Both the position numbers and the translations under genes were made by a program. From Chloroflexota bacterium (lineage in GTDB: Bacteria; Chloroflexota; Anaerolineae; Thermoflexales; Thermoflexaceae), in the NCBI GenBank assembly GCA_030550075.1, contig JAUQQB010000005.1:1-25056 (forward strand): DNA of 25,056 nt, written 5' to 3'. How positions within the stretch are numbered: the first letter of the stretch is position 1; every line of letters starts with the position of its first letter. The notes under the pieces were generated by a model. The model was not told where the DNA came from. It made no database searches and saw only the letters and a list, made by a program, of their open reading frames with translations. Positions 14,186-22,709 of the stretch are shown here, piece by piece.

Positions 14186-14233
14186 GGCTCTCAGGGTATC
14201 CCCTCAGCGTCCACAAAGCGTCCACATCCGGGA
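14186..14233 (-). promoter_or_regulatory. Shared 48-bp regulatory block, copy 2 (putative SARP-type box)
   Basis: Identical to 8138-8185 except at two positions. On the minus strand it has two TGTGGACGCT decamers with 11-bp spacing, then TACCCT (14198-14193) at the position where copy 1 has TATGCT. It lies between the SARP-type regulator gene and the six-repeat surface gene. Conservation stops abruptly on both sides, which supports a functional site rather than a duplicated gene end. Confidence 0.65.
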
Positions 14234-14471
14234 TTTGGAAAATCCAACCTGCAGGAGCCCATCCCACCGGGGCGTTCGCGAACCCTCGCCCAGAAGGCTT
14301 CGATCCGCGGTTCTCCTCGAAAGGGGGAAAAGTAAGGAGGGGTTCAGGACCGGGCGGGCCGCCGGGTCATGGACCCTTCGGAAAGATCCGCAGGGGATTG
14401 CAAGAGGCGGAGATACCGGTCGGGCTGGGCGGACGGGCCTTCGAGTCTGAACCCAACCCCAGGCGACCGCC
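14234..14471. other. Intergenic stretch downstream of the SARP-type regulator
   Basis: No gene or clear terminator seen. 14266-14309 matches 12038-12089 with gaps. The rest is GC-rich unique sequence. Confidence 0.4.
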
Positions 14472-17400
14472 TCACTCCACGCTCATAAGCTCGCGGTTAA
14501 AAGGCAACTGGAGGAAGGCGGCGCGCATCTCCGGGTCGAGGATCGCCGCCGCGCGGGCCTCGAGGACGCCCCGCGCCTCGGCCTCCAACTCCGCGGCCCG
14601 CTCCACCTCCCCCAGGGCGCGGCAGGCCTTGGCAGCCGCCCACAGCACCGCTTGAGGGTGCAGGATGCCCGCAGGATGCTCCCGGTAGAGCGCGAGCATC
14701 TCCTCCACGGCCTCGCGGATGACCGGCCCGTCCTGCTGCCGCAGCAGAATCTCAACCAGATCCACCATGTCGTGACAGAGGTCGGCGGTTTGCCCGAGCT
14801 CGCGACGCAGGGCCAGCCCTCGCCGGATATGCCTCATGGCGGCGTTGAGATCGCCCAGCTCCCGCTCGGCAGCGCTCAGGGCCACCAGGGCGGCCGCTTC
14901 CAGCGGGCGGTTGCCGATGGCCCGGGCCAACTCCAGGCCCCGCTTCGCCATCCGGTGAGCCGTCGAATAGTCCTGCTGATAATGGGCCACGACAGCACGG
15001 TTGATGGCGCACACCGTCTGGCCGCGCCGATCCTGAAGGAAGGCGAAGAGCCGCTCCGCTTCCTGAAAGGCCAGTGTGGCGCGCTCGTAGCGGCCCAGGT
15101 TGATATAGAGCACGGCCAGGTTGATCAGCGCCGCGGCCTGGCCCGGGAGGCGGTTCATCAGCCGGTAATGATGGATCGCCTGCTGGTAAGCGGCCTCGGC
15201 CTCGGCCGGGCGGAACAGACGGGCCTGGACGGCGGCCAGCTGCAGGAGCGCGTCGGCCTCGCTCACCCGATCCCCTATCGCGCGGGCCAGCTCGATGGCC
15301 TGCTGGCTGGCCTCGAGCGCCTGCGCGAAGCGCTGACGCGAGAAGGTCATGCGGGCATAGGTCTGAACCGTGCGCAGAATCATGAACCGGTTGGAATGCC
15401 CCTGGGATCGCTCAATCGCAGATTGCAAATAGCCTTCCGCCCGCTCGAAATCCCCTTCCTGGAGCGAGGCCTCCGCCAGCCAGCAAAGGTCGGCGACCTG
15501 AGCGCTCAGATCGCCCCGCCGCTGATCATGCACCAGGGCCTCCTCCAGATACGGACGCCCCCGGGCATACTGCCCGGTGAGCATGGCATATACGCCCTCG
15601 GCCTGGAGCAGGGAGGAACCGTGCTCCATCCGGAGCTTCTCATCGGACGTTTCCAGATAGGCCCGCAAGCGATCGATCGCCCCGCGCTCCTGATCCCGCT
15701 GTCCGCGGGCGCGGTGGAAGAGCACCCGCCGGTGCAACGCCTGATACGTGCGCTCCGGGTCCTGCAGGGAGTCGGCCAGTCTGGCCATCTCCTCGAGGTC
15801 GGCCTCCCATTCCGCGGAAGCGCCGGCGCGGGCCATGATCCCCTCGTGGAGGGCGAGGAGGTCGAAGCGGAGGGCCGCGTCGGCGGTGAGGGACAGGCCC
15901 TTCTCCAGGTAGCGCCGGGCCTCCTGATCGGCGTAGAGGGAGAGGGCGTAGCGGGCCGCCTCCATGAACTCCTGGGCGGCTAGGGCGGCCTTGCCGCCCC
16001 TTTCCCAGTGATGGCCGATGGTGGCCGCCAGCTCGCTGCGCTGCGCCGGGTAAAGCTCCGATAGAAGCCGGGCCGCGCGGCGATGATAGCGCATCCGAAC
16101 CGATGTCGGAATGAGCGTGTAGATAGCTTCGCGGATCAGATAGTGGCGGAATCGGAAGGGAAGCGCAGCGCCGGTCTCCTCAATCAGGCGAGCATCTAAC
16201 AGCTTCTCAATGGCGTCGAGGATCTGCGACTCCCCCCAACCGCTCATGGCGGCCAGCAATTCCAGGTCGTACGCCATGCCGCAGACCGCAGCGATCTGGG
16301 CCAGGGCGCGGGCCTCCGGCGAAAGACGCTGCAGACGCGGCGCGAGCATCGCCCGCGCCTTCTCCAAAGGAACCAGGGCCTCCAGGGAAGCGGCGGAGCC
16401 GAACAGGGCCGGTCGCGCCAGGAGCTCATAAAGCATCTCGTTCAGGAAGAATGGATTGCCGCCGCTGTACCTCCACAGCCATTCCGCCTCCGCCTGGGCC
16501 TCGGGATGTTCCCGAAGCATGGCCTGAACATCCGCGCCATTGAGCGGGCCCAGATCCAGCCGGAGCAGATTCCCATCGCTCTGCAGACGGCGTCGGGCCT
16601 GACGCATCGGGTGGGTGAAGCCGATTTCTTCCGATCGAAATGTGCCGAGAAGGAGAAGCCGCTGGCGGCTGGCGCGCAGGCCGAGGAAGGTGATCAGCGC
16701 CCACGTATCCGTGCTGGCCGCATGGAGATCCTCCAGGATGACCAGTAGGGGGCGCGAGCGGGAGAGGCCCTCCAGCACAGCGCTCAGGGCATCGAACAGC
16801 CGCAACCGATCCCGTTCCGGATCCAGCGGCTCTTGAGGTCTTTGAGGGGCTTCCGCGGCCCATTCCGGAAATAAGGACGCCAGAGAGGCTTGATGGGTCG
16901 GGCTCAGCTTCGACGGGGGAATGAGGGAGAGGGCCGGCTGGAGGGCCGCGAGCAGGGCTTCGTACGGTCGGGATTCCTCGGGAGCAGTGTATCCTTTGAG
17001 CACACGCCCGCCATGCGCTTCCACATAGGAGGCGAACTCTGCGGCGAGCCGGCTCTTGCCAATCCCCGCCTCGCCGCCGATGAAAATCACGCCGCCTTTC
17101 CCCTGACCGGCCTGACGCCAGCGGGCCTGCAGGGCCCCCATTTCCCTCTGGCGACCGACAAACGGAAGCCGGATCCGTGGTTTTTCCTCGCTGGCGGGGG
17201 GAAGCTCGTCCGTCGGCAGGGGATCCCCTCGCGCGATGATCTGATAGAGCAGCCGGGTTTCCTCCATGGGATCGACACGCATCTCCTGGCGCAGGCGCCG
17301 GGCGAAGACCGCATACTCCGCAAGGGCGCCGGCGCGATCCCCGGTTTCATAGCGCAGCATCATCAGACGGCGCAGAGCGCCCTCATGAAACGGATCCGCG

Positions 17401-17933
17401 GTCAGCAGACGCCGCGCGGCCGCGATGGCCTGCGCATAATCGCGGCGCTGATGCGCCTCGAGGATCAGGTTTTCCAGGCATGTCAAAAACCGGTTCCGCC
17501 AGTGCTCCCGCTCCATCAGGAGCCATTCCTCCTCCTCCACCCCTTCTAACAGGTCCCCCCGATAGAGCGCCACGGCCTGCGCCCAACCCTCCCGATGCTG
17601 GCTCAGGCGCTCGAACTCCGCGACATCCAGATAGAGGGGCGCCTCCGGATTCCACCGGACAGACTGGTGGGTAATGACCACCCAGGGACAGTCCTTCGGG
17701 GCAGGGGGAAGCGCGCGAGACAGGTCATGCAGATGGCGGCGCAGATGGGCAAGCGCTTCCTCTTTGGGCACATCCGGCCAGAGGGCAAAAGCGAGGCGAT
17801 CGCGAGGGATGGGGCTTTCGCGGTGCAACAACAGATACGCCAGCAAAGATAGCGTTTTGGCCCGTCTACTGCGCCAGAAAGCAGCGTTCTGCCATTCGAT
17901 CCGTGGCGTGCCCAGAAGCATCACTCGCAACAT
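14472..17933 (-). CDS. SARP/BTAD-AAA ATPase-TPR transcriptional regulator
   Basis: A 1153-aa protein of AfsR-like build. Residues about 1-98 form an OmpR-type winged helix (MLLGTPRIEW, LLAYLLLHRE, RDRLAFALWPD, LRRHLHDLSRAL). Residues 100-245 form the bacterial transcriptional activation domain (BTAD). An AAA/STAND ATPase core follows, with Walker A GGEAGIGKS near 289 and Walker B LLVILEDLH near 398. About ten TPR-like helical repeats run from ~690 to the end. There is no LuxR-type C-terminal helix-turn-helix. Known relatives are activators gated by nucleotide and ligand or partner binding. The ATG at 17933 is chosen because GAGGTGA precedes it and because the upstream in-frame TTG at 18113 coincides with the -35 of a good promoter. 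The neighbouring 11-bp direct repeat blocks are its likely targets (inference). Confidence 0.9.
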   Translation of the reverse strand: MLRVMLLGTPRIEWQNAAFWRSRRAKTLSLLAYLLLHRESPIPRDRLAFALWPDVPKEEALAHLRRHLHDLSRALPPAPKDCPWVVITHQSVRWNPEAPLYLDVAEFERLSQHREGWAQAVALYRGDLLEGVEEEEWLLMEREHWRNRFLTCLENLILEAHQRRDYAQAIAAARRLLTADPFHEGALRRLMMLRYETGDRAGALAEYAVFARRLRQEMRVDPMEETRLLYQIIARGDPLPTDELPPASEEKPRIRLPFVGRQREMGALQARWRQAGQGKGGVIFIGGEAGIGKSRLAAEFASYVEAHGGRVLKGYTAPEESRPYEALLAALQPALSLIPPSKLSPTHQASLASLFPEWAAEAPQRPQEPLDPERDRLRLFDALSAVLEGLSRSRPLLVILEDLHAASTDTWALITFLGLRASRQRLLLLGTFRSEEIGFTHPMRQARRRLQSDGNLLRLDLGPLNGADVQAMLREHPEAQAEAEWLWRYSGGNPFFLNEMLYELLARPALFGSAASLEALVPLEKARAMLAPRLQRLSPEARALAQIAAVCGMAYDLELLAAMSGWGESQILDAIEKLLDARLIEETGAALPFRFRHYLIREAIYTLIPTSVRMRYHRRAARLLSELYPAQRSELAATIGHHWERGGKAALAAQEFMEAARYALSLYADQEARRYLEKGLSLTADAALRFDLLALHEGIMARAGASAEWEADLEEMARLADSLQDPERTYQALHRRVLFHRARGQRDQERGAIDRLRAYLETSDEKLRMEHGSSLLQAEGVYAMLTGQYARGRPYLEEALVHDQRRGDLSAQVADLCWLAEASLQEGDFERAEGYLQSAIERSQGHSNRFMILRTVQTYARMTFSRQRFAQALEASQQAIELARAIGDRVSEADALLQLAAVQARLFRPAEAEAAYQQAIHHYRLMNRLPGQAAALINLAVLYINLGRYERATLAFQEAERLFAFLQDRRGQTVCAINRAVVAHYQQDYSTAHRMAKRGLELARAIGNRPLEAAALVALSAAERELGDLNAAMRHIRRGLALRRELGQTADLCHDMVDLVEILLRQQDGPVIREAVEEMLALYREHPAGILHPQAVLWAAAKACRALGEVERAAELEAEARGVLEARAAAILDPEMRAAFLQLPFNRELMSVE

Positions 17934-18084
17934 CTCGCGTATCACCTCGTGGAAAACGCGCCTTTTTAGATCGAACAGAAGCGCTTCATGCCTTTCTGCA
18001 GGGGGAAGAGCGACAAGCAGCGTCCCGGGTTGTTTAAGGCAGGCGGCAACGGGGGGACAAGGGTTTTGGCTAATTTCTCTCAAC

Positions 18085-18113
18085 ATTTTATCGCGATGCC
18101 AGTCGTTTCGCAA
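18085..18113 (-). promoter_or_regulatory. Promoter candidate for the SARP-type regulator
   Basis: On the minus strand TTGCGA (18113-18108), a 17-bp spacer and TAAAAT (18090-18085, 5 of 6 matches to the -10). The predicted start near 18078 leaves a ~145-nt leader before the ATG at 17933. It contains no copy of the TGTGGACGCT repeat, so direct autoregulation through that box is not supported. Confidence 0.6.
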
Positions 18114-18155
18114 CCTCGTGGTTCCAGGTGGGTGTGTCCCAAGTTTGTCGGGGGC

Positions 18156-18806
18156 TCAAGCGACTGGACGGATTGGCTGCCAGGCCCGATTCCCCTCCCT
18201 GGTTCCTCCCATCCCCGCACTCCGCAATGCCCGGATGGCTACCAGCCCCTTCTTCTTCCATCGCTGCCCCCGGTTTTTACACCGCCCGGCCATCCCTTGG
18301 CCCCCGCGCTCCCCCACGCCACTCCCCATCGGATACCCCGCCGCCCGGACATCGGGATCCCTCATCGGCTTGGCCCGCTCCCGAACGTATTCCGCCGTCC
18401 GGCTGACCCCTTCGCTCCACCCCCTCCGGGTCGCCAGCAGGACCTCGCCTTCCCCGACCACCTCGTCCCCCTTCCCCTCCCCTAAAAGCCCCCTCATCGG
18501 CTCCACCCATCCCTTGGCCCCCTCCCCCACGGCTTCCCGCCCCAGCGCCCCCAGAGGTTCCACCGCGTGATCCCCATCCACCATCCGAACCCGCTTCGGA
18601 CCATCCATCCCCGCCCATCCATCGATCCAGGCCGCCCCATCCCCGACCACCACCCCCTTTAACGAAGCCAATCGTACGACCCTGCATGGTAAGCCTTTCG
18701 TCTTTGCTCGCCACCTGCTTATCTTCAGCGGCGGGAAGGAATTCGCTGTCGAGGTAACCTCAGCCGGCCCGGGAAGGTCCGCCGCGCGGATCAAGGGCAT
18801 CTCCAT
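18156..18806 (-). pseudogene. ISKra4-like transposase remnant (C-terminal half)
   Basis: A 216-aa open frame whose residues 51-200 follow the C-terminal catalytic half of ISKra4-type transposases. The landmarks are VVVGDGAAWI (catalytic Asp), MVDGDHAVEPL (family form DxxHAxEHL), GWVEPMRGLLGEGK, RRGWSEGVSRTAEY, and YPMGSGVGE with the expected Glu and RW further on. Several usually conserved positions look altered (GSGVGERGG where the family has GSGxxESA; AGMGG where it has a terminal GxW). The N-terminal ~200 or more residues of a full transposase are missing, there is no Shine-Dalgarno, and I see no flanking inverted repeats. It is a decayed fragment, not an active element. It lies between the regulator promoter and a truncated secreted gene, so insertion may have damaged the latter. 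Confidence 0.7.
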
Positions 18807-19452
18807 GCCCTGGGCATCGCTGCCCGCGAGGATTAGTGGCTGCGATGACGTGATCTACTTGGTTTACACGCTCACGACCACACCCGGCGCCGAACACGTT
18901 CATACGATAACGGCGACCTCCTCACGGGATCACCCTCGCGACCGATGCCTGGTCAGCCGATGGCGCTCAACACCGGAGAGCACACTGAGGTATTTCCAAT
19001 CCGTTATGCCATGGAACGCCTCGGCAGGCATGCCGGCACAGGTGACCGAGGTCGCCGGAGCAATGGTGGCCGAGTTCACGGCCGATGGCACCATCGTGTT
19101 TGGCTATGACAACCTTGTGGTTCACCAGGTCGTAACCGGCAGTGACATCTTGGGCGGTTCCACCACGGTTGACATGTTTATCTCATTCAATGGTACGTTC
19201 GCCGGCACCTACCTGGCGGATGGAACATTCATAACTGCCTTAGGCCCCAGCCCAGAGATTATGATCACCGTGGATACCTTCGTGAACAATGAATCTGCAG
19301 GAACAATCACTAACCCGGCCCGCCCGGAGGATTTTCCGCTCGGCGCGCAACTCTCGGCACAGTACACCTGTTCCCCTACCACCCTGACGATGAGGTTGCC
19401 GGGCAGCAGCTCAAATATCCCTCCAATCGAATACCGCCGTGTCCGTCCATAA
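18805..19452 (+). CDS. Lipocalin-like secreted protein, probably 5'-truncated
   Basis: A 215-aa frame. The convincing part begins near residue 47 (18946) with DRCLVSRWR, then VTEVAGAMVAEFTADGTIVFGYDN, a FNGTFAGTYLADGT strand pair, and YTCSPTTLTMRLPG...PPIEYRRV at the end. This pattern (CLxGxW start, FTADG, YTCSxxTLTL) is a small beta-barrel module I know from bacterial lipoproteins and secreted proteins; its ligand is unknown. The first ~46 residues look non-native, with no signal peptide, lipobox or Shine-Dalgarno at 18805. The decayed transposase abuts this end. The gene has probably lost its export signal and may be a pseudogene. Confidence 0.5.
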   Translation: MPWASLPARISGCDDVIYLVYTLTTTPGAEHVHTITATSSRDHPRDRCLVSRWRSTPESTLRYFQSVMPWNASAGMPAQVTEVAGAMVAEFTADGTIVFGYDNLVVHQVVTGSDILGGSTTVDMFISFNGTFAGTYLADGTFITALGPSPEIMITVDTFVNNESAGTITNPARPEDFPLGAQLSAQYTCSPTTLTMRLPGSSSNIPPIEYRRVRP

Positions 19453-19528
19453 GGCACCGACGAAAGCTCTGCGTTTCATCCTCACACTTCGCCCCTTCTG
19501 TCGGGCAGTTTCTGGAGGGGTACGAATC

Positions 19529-19557
19529 TTGACACCTTCCGAAGCCCCCGATATACT
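19529..19557 (+). promoter_or_regulatory. Near-consensus promoter upstream of tRNA-Lys
   Basis: Perfect -35 TTGACA (19529-19534), a 17-bp spacer and TATACT (19552-19557, 5 of 6). This is the strongest sigma70-type promoter in the window, located ~135 bp before the tRNA. Confidence 0.85.
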
Positions 19558-19628
19558 CTAAAACAGGATTTGCGCGGTAGGCCCTTCGCCAGGAGGGATC
19601 GAGGAGCCTCTTCCTGTGTGAGTTGATC

Positions 19629-19673
19629 TTTTGGACGGGGATGTGTGCTGAGGATGCCTGTCCCCGCCCAAAA
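19629..19673 (+). other. Hairpin in the tRNA-Lys leader
   Basis: TTTTGG.CGGGGA (19629-19641) pairs with TCCCCG.CCAAAA (19661-19673) with one mismatch, forming a 13-position stem. It lies between the promoter and the tRNA and could take part in 5' processing or attenuation. There is no T-run after it. Confidence 0.5.
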
Positions 19674-19699
19674 ACCCGGAGAGAAGGCTAGATAAGTGT

Positions 19700-19772
<73 letters not shown>

Positions 19773-19780
19773 CCTCTCCG

Positions 19781-19820
19781 CCGCCCCGGGAGTGATCGCT
19801 CCCGGGGCGGTTTATTTATG
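19781..19820 (+). terminator. Intrinsic terminator of tRNA-Lys
   Basis: A 12-bp perfect stem CCGCCCCGGGAG / CTCCCGGGGCGG (19781-19792 with 19799-19810), 6-nt loop, then TTTATTTAT. It starts 9 bp after the tRNA. Confidence 0.9.
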
Positions 19821-19955
19821 GACAGCCTTCAAACCAAGCATCCCGACAGTTTCGCTATAGTTGACTACAGACGGCTGAAGCCAACGACGACTCCCAATGG
19901 GCAAGTGGAAGGCCCCAGCCGTCGACGGCCCATTCCTGTGAACCGGAGGATCCTG

Positions 19956-20726
19956 ATGGCATTACTTCGATGGGAGCTCTTCAGTGGGGAGGAGGCCCAG
20001 CGACATCTGCGGGAACAGCGCCTGGCTATCCTGCCGATCGGAGCGGTGGAGGCTCATGGCCCTCATCTGCCCACGGGCACGGATAATCTCCTGGCGGCGG
20101 CGATCGCGGAGCGTGTGGCGGAGCGAGTGGGGGGTGTGCTGCTCCCCCTGCTCCCCTACGGCCAGGTCTGGTCCCTCCAAGATTTCCCGGGCTCCCTGAG
20201 CATCTCCACCGAGACACTGACCCGGCTGATAGTGGAGCTGGGGCTGAGCCTTCAACGCCAGGGGGCCACGCTTCTGGCGATCATCAACGGCCATGTGGGC
20301 AACGGCCCGGCCCTCCAGGCGGCGGCCCGCCAGCTGTATCAGCACAAGGGGCCGCTGACTTACGTCTTCACCTATCCCGGGCTGGGCGAGATCGCCTCTC
20401 AAATCTGCTCCTCCCGCCCGCTGCCGGGGGGCTACTTCCACGCCGACGAGATCGAAACCTCTATGGCCCTGTATGTGGCCCCCGGGGTCGTTCGAATGGA
20501 TCAGGCCGCGCCGGAGGAACCCCGGCTTCCGCCGGATTTCCTCCACCGGCCGGTCCCCTGGTCGGAGATCACCCGGACTGGCGTCCTGGGCGATCCCACG
20601 CAGGCCACCCCGGAGAAGGGCGCAGCTCTAATCGAGGGGATCGTGGAGCGGATCATCGCTGTGCTCCGCTTCGCTCTTCAAGCCCTGAGGGATTCGCAGG
20701 GCTCGTCCGCTGGGGGCGCGGTGTGA
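19956..20726 (+). CDS. Creatininase-family amidohydrolase
   Basis: A 256-aa protein of the creatininase (creatinine amidohydrolase) family, metal-dependent enzymes that open cyclic or linear amides. Expected metal-site residues are E32 and H34 in PIGAVEAHGPHL, D43 in TGTDN and H113 in NGHVGN (the family usually has NGHGGN). HADEIETS near 162-169 is the second family signature. The ATG at 19956 is chosen because GGAGGA lies 5 bases before it; the frame is open further upstream but runs back through the tRNA terminator. The gene converges on the PTS operon and is not obviously part of it. The true substrate cannot be assigned, as the family covers creatinine, mycofactocin and formamide-type substrates. 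Confidence 0.88.
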   Translation: MALLRWELFSGEEAQRHLREQRLAILPIGAVEAHGPHLPTGTDNLLAAAIAERVAERVGGVLLPLLPYGQVWSLQDFPGSLSISTETLTRLIVELGLSLQRQGATLLAIINGHVGNGPALQAAARQLYQHKGPLTYVFTYPGLGEIASQICSSRPLPGGYFHADEIETSMALYVAPGVVRMDQAAPEEPRLPPDFLHRPVPWSEITRTGVLGDPTQATPEKGAALIEGIVERIIAVLRFALQALRDSQGSSAGGAV

Positions 20727-20743
20727 GCGACCGCGCCCCCAGC
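20709..20743. terminator. Convergent-gene hairpin
   Basis: A perfect 14-bp stem (20709-20722 with 20730-20743) with a 7-nt loop that contains the creatininase stop codon. It lies between convergent ends at 20726 and 20773 and could act in both directions. T-runs are poor. Confidence 0.6.
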
Positions 20744-20772
20744 AGGTCCTTCGATCCGTTTGAGAGCAACGC

Positions 20773-22077
20773 TCATCGACCCAGGATCCGGCCGACCAGG
20801 GCGATCAGCAGCGGCCAGAGGACGTAGTCCGTGTCCGAGGCCCAGCTGAAGAAGTCCCCGATCGCAAAGCCCATCACGGGCCACATCAGGGCCTGGCCGA
20901 CTCCCATCAGGACCCCGGCCACCACGCCGCCCAGGATGGCCCCCGGGATCCCCCAGTATTTGTTCCCATAGACGCCAGCGGTGGCCCCGTGGAACCACAC
21001 AGACATGGTCGGCGCGAAGATGAAGAAGGGATACCGGGCTCCAGCGAAGATCAGGGAGACCACCACCATGGTCAGCATCCCGATCAGCCCCCCATAGGCC
21101 ATCGACACCTGCCCATAGGGGAAGAAGAGCGGACAATCGAGAGCGGGGATGGCGCCCGGCACGATCCGCTCCGCGATCCCCTTGAAGGAGGGGATCAGCT
21201 CGGCGATGATCATCCGGACGCCCATGATCAGGATCGCGAACCCGGCGGCGAAGTTCAGCGCCTGTAGCAGAACCCAGATGATCGGGTGCTTGCCTGCCCT
21301 GGCCGCCGCCTCCATCACGAAGGCGACGTTGAGGGCGGCCATGATGATATAAACCACCAGGAAGGTGGCGGCCATCAGCAGCATGGGCTCCCGCAGCCAC
21401 TCCAGAGCGCGAGGGAAGTAAATGGCCTCCATATCGCCTGCCCGACGCTTCCCGCCCCCGGAGAAAAGCCGCGCCAGCCATGCGGTCGTGAGGACCGTCA
21501 GGGAGGAGGAGTGCCCCAGGACGAATCCGCTGCCTTCGTTGACGAAGAGATCGAAGCGATGGGTATACCAGGGCTGGATCGTCTGATAGAGGCCGGTGAA
21601 GAGGCTGGCGGCGATGACCAGGGCGACTCCCTCCAGGCCCAGGAGGTAGCGGAAGGCGGAGACGAAGATCACCGCGTTCCAGAAGATGAGATGGCCGGTG
21701 AGGTAGATGTATTTAAATCCCAGGTGGGAGAAGAAGCGGGTGAGGAGCACGTTGATAAGGAAGGCGAAGAGCATCACCAGACCGATCTGGATCCCGAGCT
21801 CGCTGATGATCTTCTGGGTGCCGATCTGGATCTGGACCGGCGGCAGGCCGAGGGCCTTGCCGGCCAGCTCCCCCAGGGGGAGCAGGGCCTGGACCATCAG
21901 GTTGACCCCGCCGAGGAGGATAAGCAGGCCGATAGCGGTCTTAAGGGTTCCAGAGATCGTTCGCTCGATTCGTTCCCGGAGCAGTAGGAAGCCGAGCAGG
22001 GCAATCAGCCCCAGGAAGAGGGAAGGCTCCTGCATGAACTTCTGAATGAATTCCAGAATTGCGCGCAGGGTCTCCAT
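20773..22077 (-). CDS. Ascorbate-type PTS permease, EIIC (UlaA-like)
   Basis: A 434-aa polytopic membrane protein of the L-ascorbate PTS EIIC family (UlaA/SgaT). It has about ten hydrophobic segments, starting with FLGLIALLGFLLL, and family landmarks TGHLIFWNAVIF, HRFDLFVNEGSGFVLGHSSS, and ALDCPLFFPYGQVSMAYGGLIGM. EIIC forms the substrate channel and presents the sugar to EIIB for phosphorylation. The start follows AGAGGAGG. It is the last gene of the operon, 143 bp after the EIIA stop. The actual substrate may not be ascorbate, because the other genes here differ from the classical ula set. EI and HPr are not in the window. Confidence 0.9.
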   Translation of the reverse strand: METLRAILEFIQKFMQEPSLFLGLIALLGFLLLRERIERTISGTLKTAIGLLILLGGVNLMVQALLPLGELAGKALGLPPVQIQIGTQKIISELGIQIGLVMLFAFLINVLLTRFFSHLGFKYIYLTGHLIFWNAVIFVSAFRYLLGLEGVALVIAASLFTGLYQTIQPWYTHRFDLFVNEGSGFVLGHSSSLTVLTTAWLARLFSGGGKRRAGDMEAIYFPRALEWLREPMLLMAATFLVVYIIMAALNVAFVMEAAARAGKHPIIWVLLQALNFAAGFAILIMGVRMIIAELIPSFKGIAERIVPGAIPALDCPLFFPYGQVSMAYGGLIGMLTMVVVSLIFAGARYPFFIFAPTMSVWFHGATAGVYGNKYWGIPGAILGGVVAGVLMGVGQALMWPVMGFAIGDFFSWASDTDYVLWPLLIALVGRILGR

Positions 22078-22220
22078 GGCAACCTCCTCTATAGAAATGG
22101 TGGTAGGTGGCTATCCGCCTCCCTTCAAGAGACAGGAGGCGAGCATCCCGGAACCCCTCCCTCGTCCTGTCCCGCTTCATGGGTGCGTTGAGGGTAGCCC
22201 GTCTGACCCCAAATATTAAC

Positions 22221-22709
22221 TCAGGAAGGATCCTCCCCACTGCGCGAAGCTGAATCCTCCTCCTGCAGAAGGGTCCTCAGGAAGGCCCGGGCCTGCTCCC
22301 CCGTCTCCAGGCGGGCAAGGGCATGGGCGATCTCCTCCGAGCGGGCCAGGATCTCCGCCAGCTGGCGCAGGAACTCGATATGGGCGGAGCGGTCCGGCGT
22401 CGCGAAGGCGATGAGGACATAGACCGGATCATTATGGGATCCGAAGGAAACCCCTTCCTTCACCACCACCATGGACAGGCCGAAGGCGCGGGCACCGTCC
22501 TCGGGGCGGGCGTGGGGGATGGCGACGCCAGGGGCGATGGCGATGTAGGGCCCCAGCTCCTCACAGGTCCGGATCATCCGCTCCACATAGAGGGGCGTGA
22601 CCAGCCCGTCAGCAGCCAGGAGCTCCCCACTGATCCGCACGGCCTCCGCCCATGAGCCCACGCGCTCCAGAATCCGGATCCGCTCATCCAGCGCTTCCAG
22701 GAAGCTCAA
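22221..22709 (-). CDS. PTS EIIA component (mannitol/fructose/ascorbate type)
   Basis: A 162-aa cytoplasmic phosphocarrier of the PTS EIIA-2 (PtsN/UlaC-like) fold. The phosphorylated histidine is H66 in GVAIPHARPE. A second conserved stretch is VSFGSHNDPVYVLIAFATPD. It receives phosphate from HPr and passes it to EIIB. The start is taken as TTG at 22709, which overlaps the EIIB stop in TTGA and has GGAGGG about 9 bases upstream. No better start lies between it and the conserved region, and extending upstream would read EIIB out of frame. The overlap implies translational coupling that keeps EIIA and EIIB balanced. Confidence 0.85.
   Translation of the reverse strand: MSFLEALDERIRILERVGSWAEAVRISGELLAADGLVTPLYVERMIRTCEELGPYIAIAPGVAIPHARPEDGARAFGLSMVVVKEGVSFGSHNDPVYVLIAFATPDRSAHIEFLRQLAEILARSEEIAHALARLETGEQARAFLRTLLQEEDSASRSGEDPS

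Noticed and set aside
14652..15983. 443-aa plus-strand frame opposite the TPR region
   Set aside because: It is antisense to the TPR part of the SARP-type regulator and matches nothing recognisable.
17934..18113. 60-residue N-terminal extension of the SARP-type regulator
   Set aside because: Its TTG start coincides with the -35 of a good promoter, and the winged-helix domain begins naturally at 17933.
19861..19866. TTGACT as a -35 for the creatininase gene
   Set aside because: No acceptable -10 lies 16-18 bp downstream, and the nearby TATAGT has no -35.
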